This document shows positions 1 through 6,057 of a stretch of 6,076 nucleotides of DNA, in pieces. The DNA lies in NCBI GenBank assembly GCA_012797935.1, contig JAAZOC010000004.1, forward strand, positions 1 to 6,076. The letters are read 5' to 3'. The stretch's first letter is position 1. Every line of letters starts with the position of its first letter. The position numbers were made by a program, and so were the translations under genes. Below the pieces are notes generated by a model. It was given only the letters and a program-made list of their open reading frames with translations, had not been told where the DNA came from and made no database searches. The stretch comes from Candidatus Microgenomates bacterium. Its GTDB lineage: Bacteria > Patescibacteriota > Dojkabacteria > SC72.

Positions 1-185
1 ATTTCAATGTATACATGCTAACAAATTCAATCTCAGGTATTAGCTCTAATGTACAATCGAAATCAGTAGCACCTTCAAATAGCTCAGGTGGATATTCATC
101 TAGTCATTTTGGTTCAGGAGGAAGTGGTTTTAGCGGAGGAATGAGTGGCGGCGGTGGTGGTGGCGGTGGTGGTGGAAGTTGGTAA
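1..185 (+). CDS. C-terminal end of a DUF2207-type membrane protein (5' end outside window)
   Basis: An open frame (codons starting at base 3) enters from the left edge and ends with TAA at 183-185, giving the last 60 residues. They are rich in Ser and Gly and finish with ten consecutive glycines followed by Ser-Trp and the stop. From knowledge of the family, predicted membrane proteins with a DUF2207 domain typically end in a low-complexity Ser/Gly tail closing in poly-Gly-Ser-Trp. The wording here (GSGGSGFSGGMS, then G10-SW) fits that pattern well. The transmembrane and DUF2207 parts lie outside the window, so the assignment rests on the tail alone. YgcG/TPM-domain proteins also carry Gly-rich tails ending in SW and are the main alternative. 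Biochemical function is unknown for the family. The gene converges on the femAB-like gene with 2 bp between stop codons. Confidence 0.6.
   Translation, partial: FNVYMLTNSISGISSNVQSKSVAPSNSSGGYSSSHFGSGGSGFSGGMSGGGGGGGGGGSW
147..176 (+). repeat. (GGN)10 glycine-codon tract
   Basis: Ten glycine codons in a row (GGC, GGT and GGA mixed) make a locally G-rich strand in otherwise AT-rich DNA. The mixed third positions argue for selection on the protein (poly-Gly tail) rather than recent slippage of one triplet. It is the most G-rich point of the window and carries many GG pairs on the coding strand. Confidence 0.85.
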
Positions 186-196
186 TATTACCACTT
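176..196. other. Palindrome spanning both convergent stop codons; possible weak bidirectional hairpin
   Basis: Bases 180-193 read TGGTAATATTACCA, a perfect 14-bp palindrome that contains the TAA of the left gene (183-185) and, on the other strand, the TAA of the femAB-like gene (188-190). As RNA, AAGT (176-179) can also pair with ACTT (193-196) if T180 is bulged, giving an 8-bp stem around a 4-nt ATAT loop. No run of T follows on either strand, so this is not a standard intrinsic terminator. It could still be a processing or end-stabilising hairpin for the two converging transcripts, or a by-product of the overlapping stop codons. Confidence 0.4.
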
Positions 197-1246
197 CACA
201 GTATATCCCTTCATTACTGTTCTAAGATATGCATATATGTAGAATACTCTGTACACGACCTTTTTTACAGGATAGTCCATTAAATGCATATATGTAATTT
301 TCTTACCTCCAAAGCTTTCTTTAAAATTATTAACTCCAATCCATGGGTGTCTCTTTCCAGCATAGCCTTCTGGTAACATGCCACCAAAAAGGTCAAGAAC
401 TTCACAGTTCAAGCTCTTACCTAATTTAACTGATTCCCAGAATAGAATATATGGCATTCTGATATTCTTCTCCCTAAATTCAGAGTCACTACCTGCCTGA
501 TATATATGAATATATTTCCCAAAAACAGTACATTGCCAAATACTAACAGGGATACCTTTAAAATACCCTACTATCATGTAAAAAGAATTACTCTCTATCT
601 GTTTCCTAAACTCATCAAAAAGAGATTCAATTGATTTACCTACAAAACCTTTTTTCATCTCTGTTTGAATGTAGAAACTATTAAACAGATCGAATTGAGA
701 ATCATCATTGAATATCTTTACTGAAACATCTGGGTTCTTCATTAATTTGTTTAAATTATTCCTTGTTGAATCGGTCATATCATGTCTTAGTTCATCTTCT
801 GATTTTCTTAGATCAAAATACTGTGATATCAAAGCATCAATATTCTGTATTGGAGCTTTTACAAAGCCAAGTTCGTCGTAGATACTTGAAAGAAGAGTAT
901 TCTTTTCAACCAGCGGTGCGACTCTGTACATAAAACAATTCTCATTCTTAGCTAACTCCTTACAGAAAGAAAATATATCAATCCAATTCTCTTTTGATTC
1001 ATTCAATAGAAGTGGTGAATGTTTAAATTCTAGAAATTTACCAAAAAGTTTTGTAGATCCAAAACTTCCGACTAAAATACCAATAGTTTGCACATCTTGT
1101 TTAATAACAAATCGGAATGCCTTCGGATCATAATTCTTTTCGTGATGAAATCTGAAACTACTGTTTAAAAAGGAATAGCTAGTAAAAGACTTTACTAAAG
1201 AATCCCACTCACTATCTGTTTGTGGTTCAACAAAAGTTAAACTCAT
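188..1246 (-). CDS. FemAB-like aminoacyltransferase / peptidoglycan-bridge family protein (GNAT fold)
   Basis: The product has 352 residues. The second half carries the recognisable FemAB/FemX signature: an acidic-basic stretch with TRNNLNKLMK (161-170) corresponding to the family's 'tRyNirkA' segment, an F-x-x-F-Y-x-Q-T-E-M-K-K-G-F block (187-201), IYQAGSDSEFRE (248-259), and HPWIGVNNFKESFGG (300-314), which matches the family's closing 'G..rFK..FGG'. The first ~140 residues would be the other GNAT-like half. Known members use aminoacyl-tRNA to add residues to the lipid II peptide side chain in the cytoplasm; relatives transfer other acyl groups, so the substrate here is unknown. I see no coiled-coil arm like that of FemA, which favours a FemX-like or generic 'acetyltransferase_6' layout. 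No signal peptide. The ATG overlaps the TGA of the upstream methyltransferase gene as ATGA, implying translational coupling as last gene of the mutL operon. Fold confident, substrate not. Confidence 0.8.
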   Translation of the reverse strand: MSLTFVEPQTDSEWDSLVKSFTSYSFLNSSFRFHHEKNYDPKAFRFVIKQDVQTIGILVGSFGSTKLFGKFLEFKHSPLLLNESKENWIDIFSFCKELAKNENCFMYRVAPLVEKNTLLSSIYDELGFVKAPIQNIDALISQYFDLRKSEDELRHDMTDSTRNNLNKLMKNPDVSVKIFNDDSQFDLFNSFYIQTEMKKGFVGKSIESLFDEFRKQIESNSFYMIVGYFKGIPVSIWQCTVFGKYIHIYQAGSDSEFREKNIRMPYILFWESVKLGKSLNCEVLDLFGGMLPEGYAGKRHPWIGVNNFKESFGGKKITYMHLMDYPVKKVVYRVFYIYAYLRTVMKGYTVKW

Positions 1247-1953
1247 TCTCTATTTATTAAAAATAAACAAGGTTTTTTCCCTAGCTCAACTCTTTCTTTT
1301 TTCCACTGTCCTACTCTCTTTGTCACTATTTTTTGCTCTTCTCCCATAATATCATATGCAACGCAGAGAAGTGTCTCTCTCTCACAAACATCCAAGATAT
1401 CCTCAAATATAGATTGATTTCGATATGGAGGTTCCATAAAGATTTGTGTTTGTCCTCTCTGAATGCATAACTTTTCTAAGAATTTAATCTCTCTTCTTTT
1501 TGCTTCACTCTCTTTGTTAAGATAACCATTAAATGCAAAACTTTGACCATTTAAACCAGAAGACATAAGGGCAAGAAGGATCGAAGATGGGCCAACAAGT
1601 GGCACCACTTCAACACCAAGTTCTTGTGCTTTTTTAACAACTCTAAATCCAGGATCAGCAATCGAAGGTATTCCTGCATCTGATATTAATCCAATATTAT
1701 TCCCATCTTTAAGTGGTCCAAGTAACTCAAAAATATCAGAATCTTTTGAGTGCTCATTAAATTGCATAATTTCAATATCCTGAATCTTTTTTAATAATGG
1801 TAAGTCTTTTAAAAATGCTCTTGTTGTTTTTGGGGTTTCAGAGATGAAAAAAGAAAGTGAGGAAACAAGGGAAATATCTTTATCTAAAAGTATTGAATCC
1901 ATAGTATTAGAACTGATTGGTGTTGGTACTAGGTAAAGTTTTCCGTATTCCAT
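1243..1953 (-). CDS. RsmI-like SAM-dependent methyltransferase (tetrapyrrole methylase fold)
   Basis: The product has 236 residues from the ATG at 1953. The tetrapyrrole-methylase (TP_methylase, COG0313/RsmI-type) fold is shown by GKLYLVPTPI at 4-13, the central LISDAGIPSIADPGFRVV (89-106), VVPLVGPSSILLALMSSG (116-133) with the GPSS turn of the SAM pocket, and FAFNGYL (139-145). RsmI 2'-O-methylates C1402 of 16S rRNA. This protein departs from classical RsmI: the N-terminal TPIGNL motif is replaced by TPISSN, the protein is some 40-50 residues shorter and it lacks the C-terminal extension. It resembles the short 'SAM-dependent methyltransferase' branch annotated in Bacteroidetes and other groups, so the exact target is uncertain. 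An in-frame TTG 39 nt upstream would add MRILIIILKEHIN inside the mutL end. I prefer the ATG because it lies 1 nt after the mutL stop, matches the family N-terminus and has a weak GAAAG upstream. Its TGA overlaps the next gene's ATG. Confidence 0.85.
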   Translation of the reverse strand: MEYGKLYLVPTPISSNTMDSILLDKDISLVSSLSFFISETPKTTRAFLKDLPLLKKIQDIEIMQFNEHSKDSDIFELLGPLKDGNNIGLISDAGIPSIADPGFRVVKKAQELGVEVVPLVGPSSILLALMSSGLNGQSFAFNGYLNKESEAKRREIKFLEKLCIQRGQTQIFMEPPYRNQSIFEDILDVCERETLLCVAYDIMGEEQKIVTKRVGQWKKERVELGKKPCLFLINRE

Positions 1954-1954
1954 A

Positions 1955-3766
1955 TTAATATGTTCTTTCAAAATTATGATCAATATCCTCAATATTTAAC
2001 TTCCAAATTGCAGGTCTCCCATGAGGACAACTATATGGATTATCACACTTTGAGAGATCATTGAAAAGAGAAAGCATTTCTTCTGTTGAAAGCTTCTGAC
2101 CAGCTCTAACACTTCCATGACAAGCTATTGTTGCTAATATATCATCTTTTCTCTTTTTAAAATTTTTACTCAAAACACTAAGATTTTCATCCAAAGAGAA
2201 TATTTCTTCAAAAAGTTTTGCAAAATCTGTATCTGAGAACTCGGCAGGAATGGTTTTAATCAATATTGTTGTGTCCTTACAATCAAAAAAGAAACCAAGT
2301 GATTCAAAAAATTCCCTGTTCTCCTCTAAGAAAAGGATTTCATTCTTTTGAAATCGAATCTCAGTTGAAACTAAAAGATTCTGAAGATTAGAAGTAATAT
2401 CTTCTCTTTTTTGTAATTTCTCAAAGTTGATCCTTTCAGCAGCAGCATGTTGATCAACTATCCAAAGTTTTTCATTAAGAAATTCAACCACCAAATATTT
2501 ATTAAATATCTGGAATATCTTAACAATATCTTGCCTCTCTTCTTTTTGTATTTCTTGAATATCTTCCTCCTTTGGTTGACTCAAAATCTCCCTAGAAAAC
2601 AGAAGGCTGTCTTGTATGGAGTGTGAAGTTTTTGGTTGATATGAATTTGTTGGTTCATAGTAAGATTTTGTAGAGCTTGTGTTCTTTTGGTTAAAAGTAT
2701 CCCTTAACATTGAGAAGTCAGTTTTTCTATTCTCCTCTACTTTGTTGTATGAGAGTTCCTTTTCTAAAGTATGTTTAACAGCGTCTTCAACTGCCTTGTA
2801 AATTCTAAACGGATTTTCAAAACGAACCTCTTCCTTTCTTGGATGGACATTAATATCTACTAGTTCGGGATTTATTGAGATACTAAGCACAAAATCGATT
2901 TTTTCTCCAAATGGTAAGTATCTTGAGTAACCTTCGTAGACTGCTCTAACGATACCCTTGTCGCTGATTGCTCTTTTGTTAATGTATATATTATTAAAAG
3001 AGGATTTATTCCTATGGAGCGAAGGATGAGAGATATATCCATTGATACTAATTCCAGAGCCAGCAAAGAACACTTTCAATGCATTAGTTGTAAATTCTTC
3101 ACCAACAATATCTTTCAATCTTTCAATTGATATTTCCCCTGTCTTTGAGTTTTGAATACTTTTCAAATCTTCAACTCTTTTTCCATCCTTTTCTAAAACA
3201 AAATGAATATTTGGATACACAAGAAAATATTTACTTAGGATTTCATATATTTTTCTGTACTCTGTTGATGGAGATTTAAGATATTTTTTTCTGGCTGGGA
3301 TATTGTAGAAGATATCTTCAACCTTAATACTTGTACCTTTTTCCTTAGCAGCACTGTTTACACTTGATTTTCCTTCTTCTGTGAAGGTAATTTTGCTTCC
3401 AGTTTCTTCGTTTGTAAATCTCGATGTAAGAGAAACTTTTGCTACTGAAGTTATTGTAGACAGAGCTTCTCCACGAAAACCCATACTCAACAAAGAATTA
3501 AGGTCTTCAATACTTTTCAACTTTGATGTCGTATGAGCATCAAAAATATGATCTACATTCTCCCTTGGTATACCAAAACCATCATCATTAACCTCAATGC
3601 TCTCTATTCCACCTCCAGTTATTTTTACAACTATCTCTGTAGCTTCTGCATCAATACTGTTGTCAACAAGCTCTTTAACTACAGATGCAGGTCTTTCAAT
3701 AACCTCCCCTGCAGCTATTTGATTAACAACCTCTGGTGTTAATTTGTTCAATTTGTAATTATTCAT
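1955..3766 (-). CDS. mutL: DNA mismatch repair protein MutL with endonuclease site
   Basis: The product is a full-length MutL of 603 residues. The N-terminal GHKL ATPase is complete: QIAAGEVIERPASVVKELVD (16-35) with catalytic Glu32, NSIDA (36-40), the DDGFGI ATP-lid motif (61-66), TSKL (80-83) and GFRGEAL (96-102). The transducer domain ends with DINVHPRKEEVRF (304-316), including the conserved Lys311. A Ser/Thr/Gln/Lys-rich linker runs roughly 335-412. The C-terminal dimerisation domain has the metal-dependent endonuclease motif DQHAAAERINFE (438-449, the DQHA-x2-E-x4-E pattern), ACHGSVRAGQ (548-557), CPHGRP (580-585) and a closing FER (599-601). It is therefore the self-nicking MutL type that works with MutS and the sliding clamp, without MutH. 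QNLLVS (462-467) sits where B. subtilis has its clamp-binding QEMIVP. It is first gene of the minus-strand operon. Its ATG is 6 nt after a TGTTAGAAT element and has no Shine-Dalgarno, suggesting a leaderless mRNA. Confidence 0.97.
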   Translation of the reverse strand: MNNYKLNKLTPEVVNQIAAGEVIERPASVVKELVDNSIDAEATEIVVKITGGGIESIEVNDDGFGIPRENVDHIFDAHTTSKLKSIEDLNSLLSMGFRGEALSTITSVAKVSLTSRFTNEETGSKITFTEEGKSSVNSAAKEKGTSIKVEDIFYNIPARKKYLKSPSTEYRKIYEILSKYFLVYPNIHFVLEKDGKRVEDLKSIQNSKTGEISIERLKDIVGEEFTTNALKVFFAGSGISINGYISHPSLHRNKSSFNNIYINKRAISDKGIVRAVYEGYSRYLPFGEKIDFVLSISINPELVDINVHPRKEEVRFENPFRIYKAVEDAVKHTLEKELSYNKVEENRKTDFSMLRDTFNQKNTSSTKSYYEPTNSYQPKTSHSIQDSLLFSREILSQPKEEDIQEIQKEERQDIVKIFQIFNKYLVVEFLNEKLWIVDQHAAAERINFEKLQKREDITSNLQNLLVSTEIRFQKNEILFLEENREFFESLGFFFDCKDTTILIKTIPAEFSDTDFAKLFEEIFSLDENLSVLSKNFKKRKDDILATIACHGSVRAGQKLSTEEMLSLFNDLSKCDNPYSCPHGRPAIWKLNIEDIDHNFERTY

Positions 3767-3781
3767 ACATACATTCTAACA
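3767..3781 (-). promoter_or_regulatory. Extended -10 promoter of mutL operon, probably leaderless
   Basis: Read on the minus strand, TGTTAGAAT (3781 to 3773) is an extended -10 element (TGn plus TAGAAT, 5 of 6 to TATAAT). It is followed by 6 nt and then the mutL ATG, so the start point, about 7 nt after the -10, falls on or next to the A of the ATG. No purine-rich ribosome site lies between. The position 17 nt upstream has only a poor -35 match (TTCTAG), as expected if the TG extension compensates. Consensus reasoning only. Confidence 0.6.
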
Positions 3782-3793
3782 TAACCGAGAATC

Positions 3794-3808
3794 TGCTAGA
3801 ATCATACG
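3794..3808 (+). promoter_or_regulatory. Extended -10 promoter of uvrB, probably leaderless
   Basis: TGCTAGAAT (3794-3802) is an extended -10 element followed by exactly 6 nt (CATACG) and the uvrB ATG at 3809, placing the expected start of transcription at the ATG. A partial -35 (TTCTAA, 3774-3779, half of the consensus positions) lies 17 nt upstream. There is no Shine-Dalgarno sequence. The element mirrors the mutL promoter in sequence, orientation and distance. Consensus reasoning only. Confidence 0.6.
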
Positions 3809-5776
3809 ATGGAAAACTTTAATCTTCAATCTAAATACAAACCTTCTACAGATCAACAAAGAGCTGTTGATTCAATAGTGAACGGTATACAAAATGGTGA
3901 TGAGAAACAGACAGTACTAGGTGTAACAGGTTCTGGAAAAACATTTGTCATGGCAAATATTGTAAACAAACTGAACAGGCCTGCTTTAATACTCTCACAT
4001 AACAAGACATTAGCGGCACAATTGTATGAAGAGTTTAAAGATTTCTTTCCTGATAACTCTGTAAAATATTTTGTCTCTTACTACGACTACTACCAACCAG
4101 AAGCATATATACCTGCTAAAGATCTTTACATTGAGAAAGAGTCTGAAGTAAACAAGGAAATTGAAAACTTAAGATTTGGAGCTATGAACTCAGCATTAAC
4201 AAGAAGAGATACGATTGTAGTTGCTTCAGTATCATGTATTTACAATATTGGAGCTCCAGATAACTATGAGAACAAATCCCTTTCTTTTAGAGTTGGGCAA
4301 GAAATACAGATATCACAAGTAGCTTTGGATCTTGTTGGAATGAGATATCTAAGAGATACAATGGATTTTACAAATGGAGTATTCAGAATATCTGGAGATA
4401 TTATTGAGATATATCCTCCATACGAAGAGGTCTCTTTGAGAATTGAACTTTGGGGGAACAGAATTGAAAATATTTCTAAAGTGCATCCTCTTACAAAACA
4501 GAAGCTTAGTTCAGAAAAAGAAGTTTTAGTATTCCCTGCAACATCTTTAGTATATTCTCCAGATATAATTGCAGGTGCTGTTACAAATATTGAGAGGGAT
4601 CTTAAACAAAGAGTAGATTTTTTAAGAAATATTGGAAAAGATATAGAAGCATACAGATTAGAGCAGAAAACAAACTACGATATCGAGATGCTAAAAGAAG
4701 TTGGGTATTGTAAAAGTATGGAGAACTATTCGATATATTTTGATGGGAGAAAAACTGGAGAACCTCCATATACTCTTTTAGACTACTTCCCAAAAGATTT
4801 TCTACTTTTTGTTGATGAGTCACATATCACAATTCCACAAGTTGGTGGTATGTACAACGGAGACAGAATAAGGAAAGATAATCTAATTGAATATGGTTTT
4901 AGATTACCAACAGCTAGAGATAATAGGCCTCTTAATTTTAATGAGTTCTTAAAAAAGATTGGTACTACAGTATATTTCTCAGCTACCCCATCTGAATGGG
5001 AATTGCAAGATAGCAACATGAGGATTACTGAACTTCTAACAAGACCAACTGGCTTGCTCGATCCAGTTGTAGAAGTAAGAAAAACAGAAGGACAGATTGA
5101 TGATGTCATTTCAGAAATAAGAAAGAATGTAGAGAAAAAACAGAGAGTTCTAGTTACAACTTTAACAAAAAAGATGGCTGAGGATTTGACTGCATATTTG
5201 AAAGACTTGGATATCAAGGTACAGTATTTACATTCAGATATAGATACTGTCGAAAGAGTAGATATTCTTAGAGATTTAAGATTGGGTGAATATGATGTAG
5301 TTGTTGGAATCAATCTTTTAAGAGAAGGTATCGATTTACCAGAGGTTTCTTTGGTAATTATCTTAGATGCAGATAAGGAAGGTTTCTTGAGATCGAAAAC
5401 CAGTTTAATACAGACAATAGGAAGGGCTGCAAGGCATGTAGAAGGAAGAGTAATTATGTATGCAGACAAAATTACTGACAGTATGAAATTTGCTCTAGAA
5501 GAGACAGAAAGAAGAAGAAAGTATCAAGAAGAATACAATACAAAGAATGGCATTACACCAACCAGTATCGAAAAAGAGATTCGTGGGAGATTAGTAGAAG
5601 AAAAAGAAACTTTGGAAGAAGTTGACATTGATATTGAAAAAATGGATACAAAGCAAAAGAGATTGTTAATAAAAGATTATGAGAAAAGAATGCTCTTAGC
5701 TGCAGATTCTTTACAATTTGAAAAAGCTGCTGAGTTAAGAGATAAAATAAAAGAATTAAAAAGTGAGATATCATAA
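3809..5776 (+). CDS. uvrB: Excinuclease ABC subunit B (UvrB)
   Basis: The product has 655 residues, close to the usual ~660-675 for the family. UvrB receives damaged DNA from UvrA, opens it with its beta-hairpin and recruits UvrC for incision. Everything needed is visible: Walker A GVTGSGKT (38-45), SHNKTLAAQL (63-72), the tyrosine-rich damage-probing hairpin YYDYYQPEAYIP (91-102), Walker B DESH (336-339) followed by QVGGMYNGDR, motif III SATP (391-394), YLHSDIDTVER (473-483), INLLREGIDLPEVSL (501-515), ADKEGFLRS (521-529), and motif VI QTIGRAAR (535-542). The last ~40 residues (about 615-655) form the UVR helical hairpin (LQFEKAAELRDKIKEL) that contacts UvrC. The UvrA-binding domain 2 would be about 155-250. 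The ATG matches the family start and has no Shine-Dalgarno but an extended -10 six bases upstream. It is transcribed divergently from mutL and 17 bp before a small gene probably in the same operon. Confidence 0.98.
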   Translation: MENFNLQSKYKPSTDQQRAVDSIVNGIQNGDEKQTVLGVTGSGKTFVMANIVNKLNRPALILSHNKTLAAQLYEEFKDFFPDNSVKYFVSYYDYYQPEAYIPAKDLYIEKESEVNKEIENLRFGAMNSALTRRDTIVVASVSCIYNIGAPDNYENKSLSFRVGQEIQISQVALDLVGMRYLRDTMDFTNGVFRISGDIIEIYPPYEEVSLRIELWGNRIENISKVHPLTKQKLSSEKEVLVFPATSLVYSPDIIAGAVTNIERDLKQRVDFLRNIGKDIEAYRLEQKTNYDIEMLKEVGYCKSMENYSIYFDGRKTGEPPYTLLDYFPKDFLLFVDESHITIPQVGGMYNGDRIRKDNLIEYGFRLPTARDNRPLNFNEFLKKIGTTVYFSATPSEWELQDSNMRITELLTRPTGLLDPVVEVRKTEGQIDDVISEIRKNVEKKQRVLVTTLTKKMAEDLTAYLKDLDIKVQYLHSDIDTVERVDILRDLRLGEYDVVVGINLLREGIDLPEVSLVIILDADKEGFLRSKTSLIQTIGRAARHVEGRVIMYADKITDSMKFALEETERRRKYQEEYNTKNGITPTSIEKEIRGRLVEEKETLEEVDIDIEKMDTKQKRLLIKDYEKRMLLAADSLQFEKAAELRDKIKELKSEIS

Positions 5777-5793
5777 ATTATCACATTAAGAAT

Positions 5794-6057
5794 ATGCAAA
5801 GAGGTATTTTAGTATTAGGGAAAGAGGAACTACAAAAAGTAAAAGATTTGATAAATCAATCTACTTGTTCTAATTCTCTCCTTTGTGGAAAAATACAAGA
5901 CGCATACGAACACATACAAGAAGAAAATAGAATATTTGTATCTGAAGAAGAATTGGAGGATATGTTAGATAGTATTGGTATAGAAGAGAACGATATGATA
6001 ACAAAGAATACAGTTGAGAAAATAAACAATCAACTTAGAAATCTTAGAGGAATTTAG
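5794..6057 (+). CDS. Hypothetical small acidic protein downstream of uvrB
   Basis: I do not recognise this 87-residue protein. It starts with ATG 17 bp after the uvrB stop and ends with TAG. The composition is rich in Glu, Lys, Asn and Ile with few aromatic residues. The pattern suggests mostly amphipathic helix (about 10-22, 32-45, 50-60 and 70-85), with a charged EEELEDMLDSIGIEEND segment at 51-67. Two cysteines (25 and 31, C-x5-C) flank a short NSLL stretch; they are too few for a classical zinc site alone. There is no signal peptide or membrane segment. Upstream there is only AAG near the ATG, so translation may depend on uvrB. Codon use resembles its neighbours, and the frame is unbroken and on the same strand with a tight gap, which support a real gene. 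Position suggests co-expression with uvrB, but a functional link to repair is unproven. Confidence 0.65.
   Translation: MQRGILVLGKEELQKVKDLINQSTCSNSLLCGKIQDAYEHIQEENRIFVSEEELEDMLDSIGIEENDMITKNTVEKINNQLRNLRGI
6046..6051 (+). promoter_or_regulatory. Shine-Dalgarno site for a possible TTG-start gene
   Basis: AGAGGA lies inside the last codons of the 87-residue gene, 6 nt before a TTG that directly follows its TAG stop. It is the strongest SD-like match seen before any gene start in the window and supports a next gene beginning at 6058. Confidence 0.4.

Noticed and set aside
147..176. G-quadruplex regulatory element
   Set aside because: There are only GG pairs, explained by glycine codons; two-layer quadruplexes are weak and no regulatory context supports one.
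176..215. Rho-independent terminator between the convergent genes
   Set aside because: The hairpin is short and AT-rich in the upper stem, and no T-run follows it on either strand. It is kept only as a palindrome.
1243..1245. Possible use of TGA as a sense codon (as in some CPR lineages, Gly)
   Set aside because: No long gene here has an in-frame internal TGA, conserved glycines use GGN codons, and the only terminal TGA lies at a normal family end overlapping the next start.
1954..1992. Upstream TTG start for the methyltransferase, adding 13 residues
   Set aside because: The added MRILIIILKEHIN overlaps the mutL end and is not part of the family N-terminus. The ATG at 1953 sits 1 nt after the mutL stop and begins the conserved GKLYLVPTPI strand.
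2872..3066. A 64-residue open frame in another minus-strand frame of mutL
   Set aside because: It is fully contained in the MutL transducer domain, with no start signal and no family resemblance.
3533..3742. A 69-residue plus-strand open frame within mutL
   Set aside because: It is antisense to the conserved MutL ATPase motifs and the composition (Asn, Tyr, Ile, Cys) is that of a reverse-frame shadow.
4602..4823. A short minus-strand open frame inside uvrB
   Set aside because: It is antisense to clear UvrB coding sequence with no supporting signal; the same holds for 5553-5774.
4783..5469. A 228-residue open frame antisense to uvrB
   Set aside because: It lies wholly inside the conserved helicase motifs of uvrB, has a Ser/Leu/Ile-rich shadow composition and no recognisable domain.
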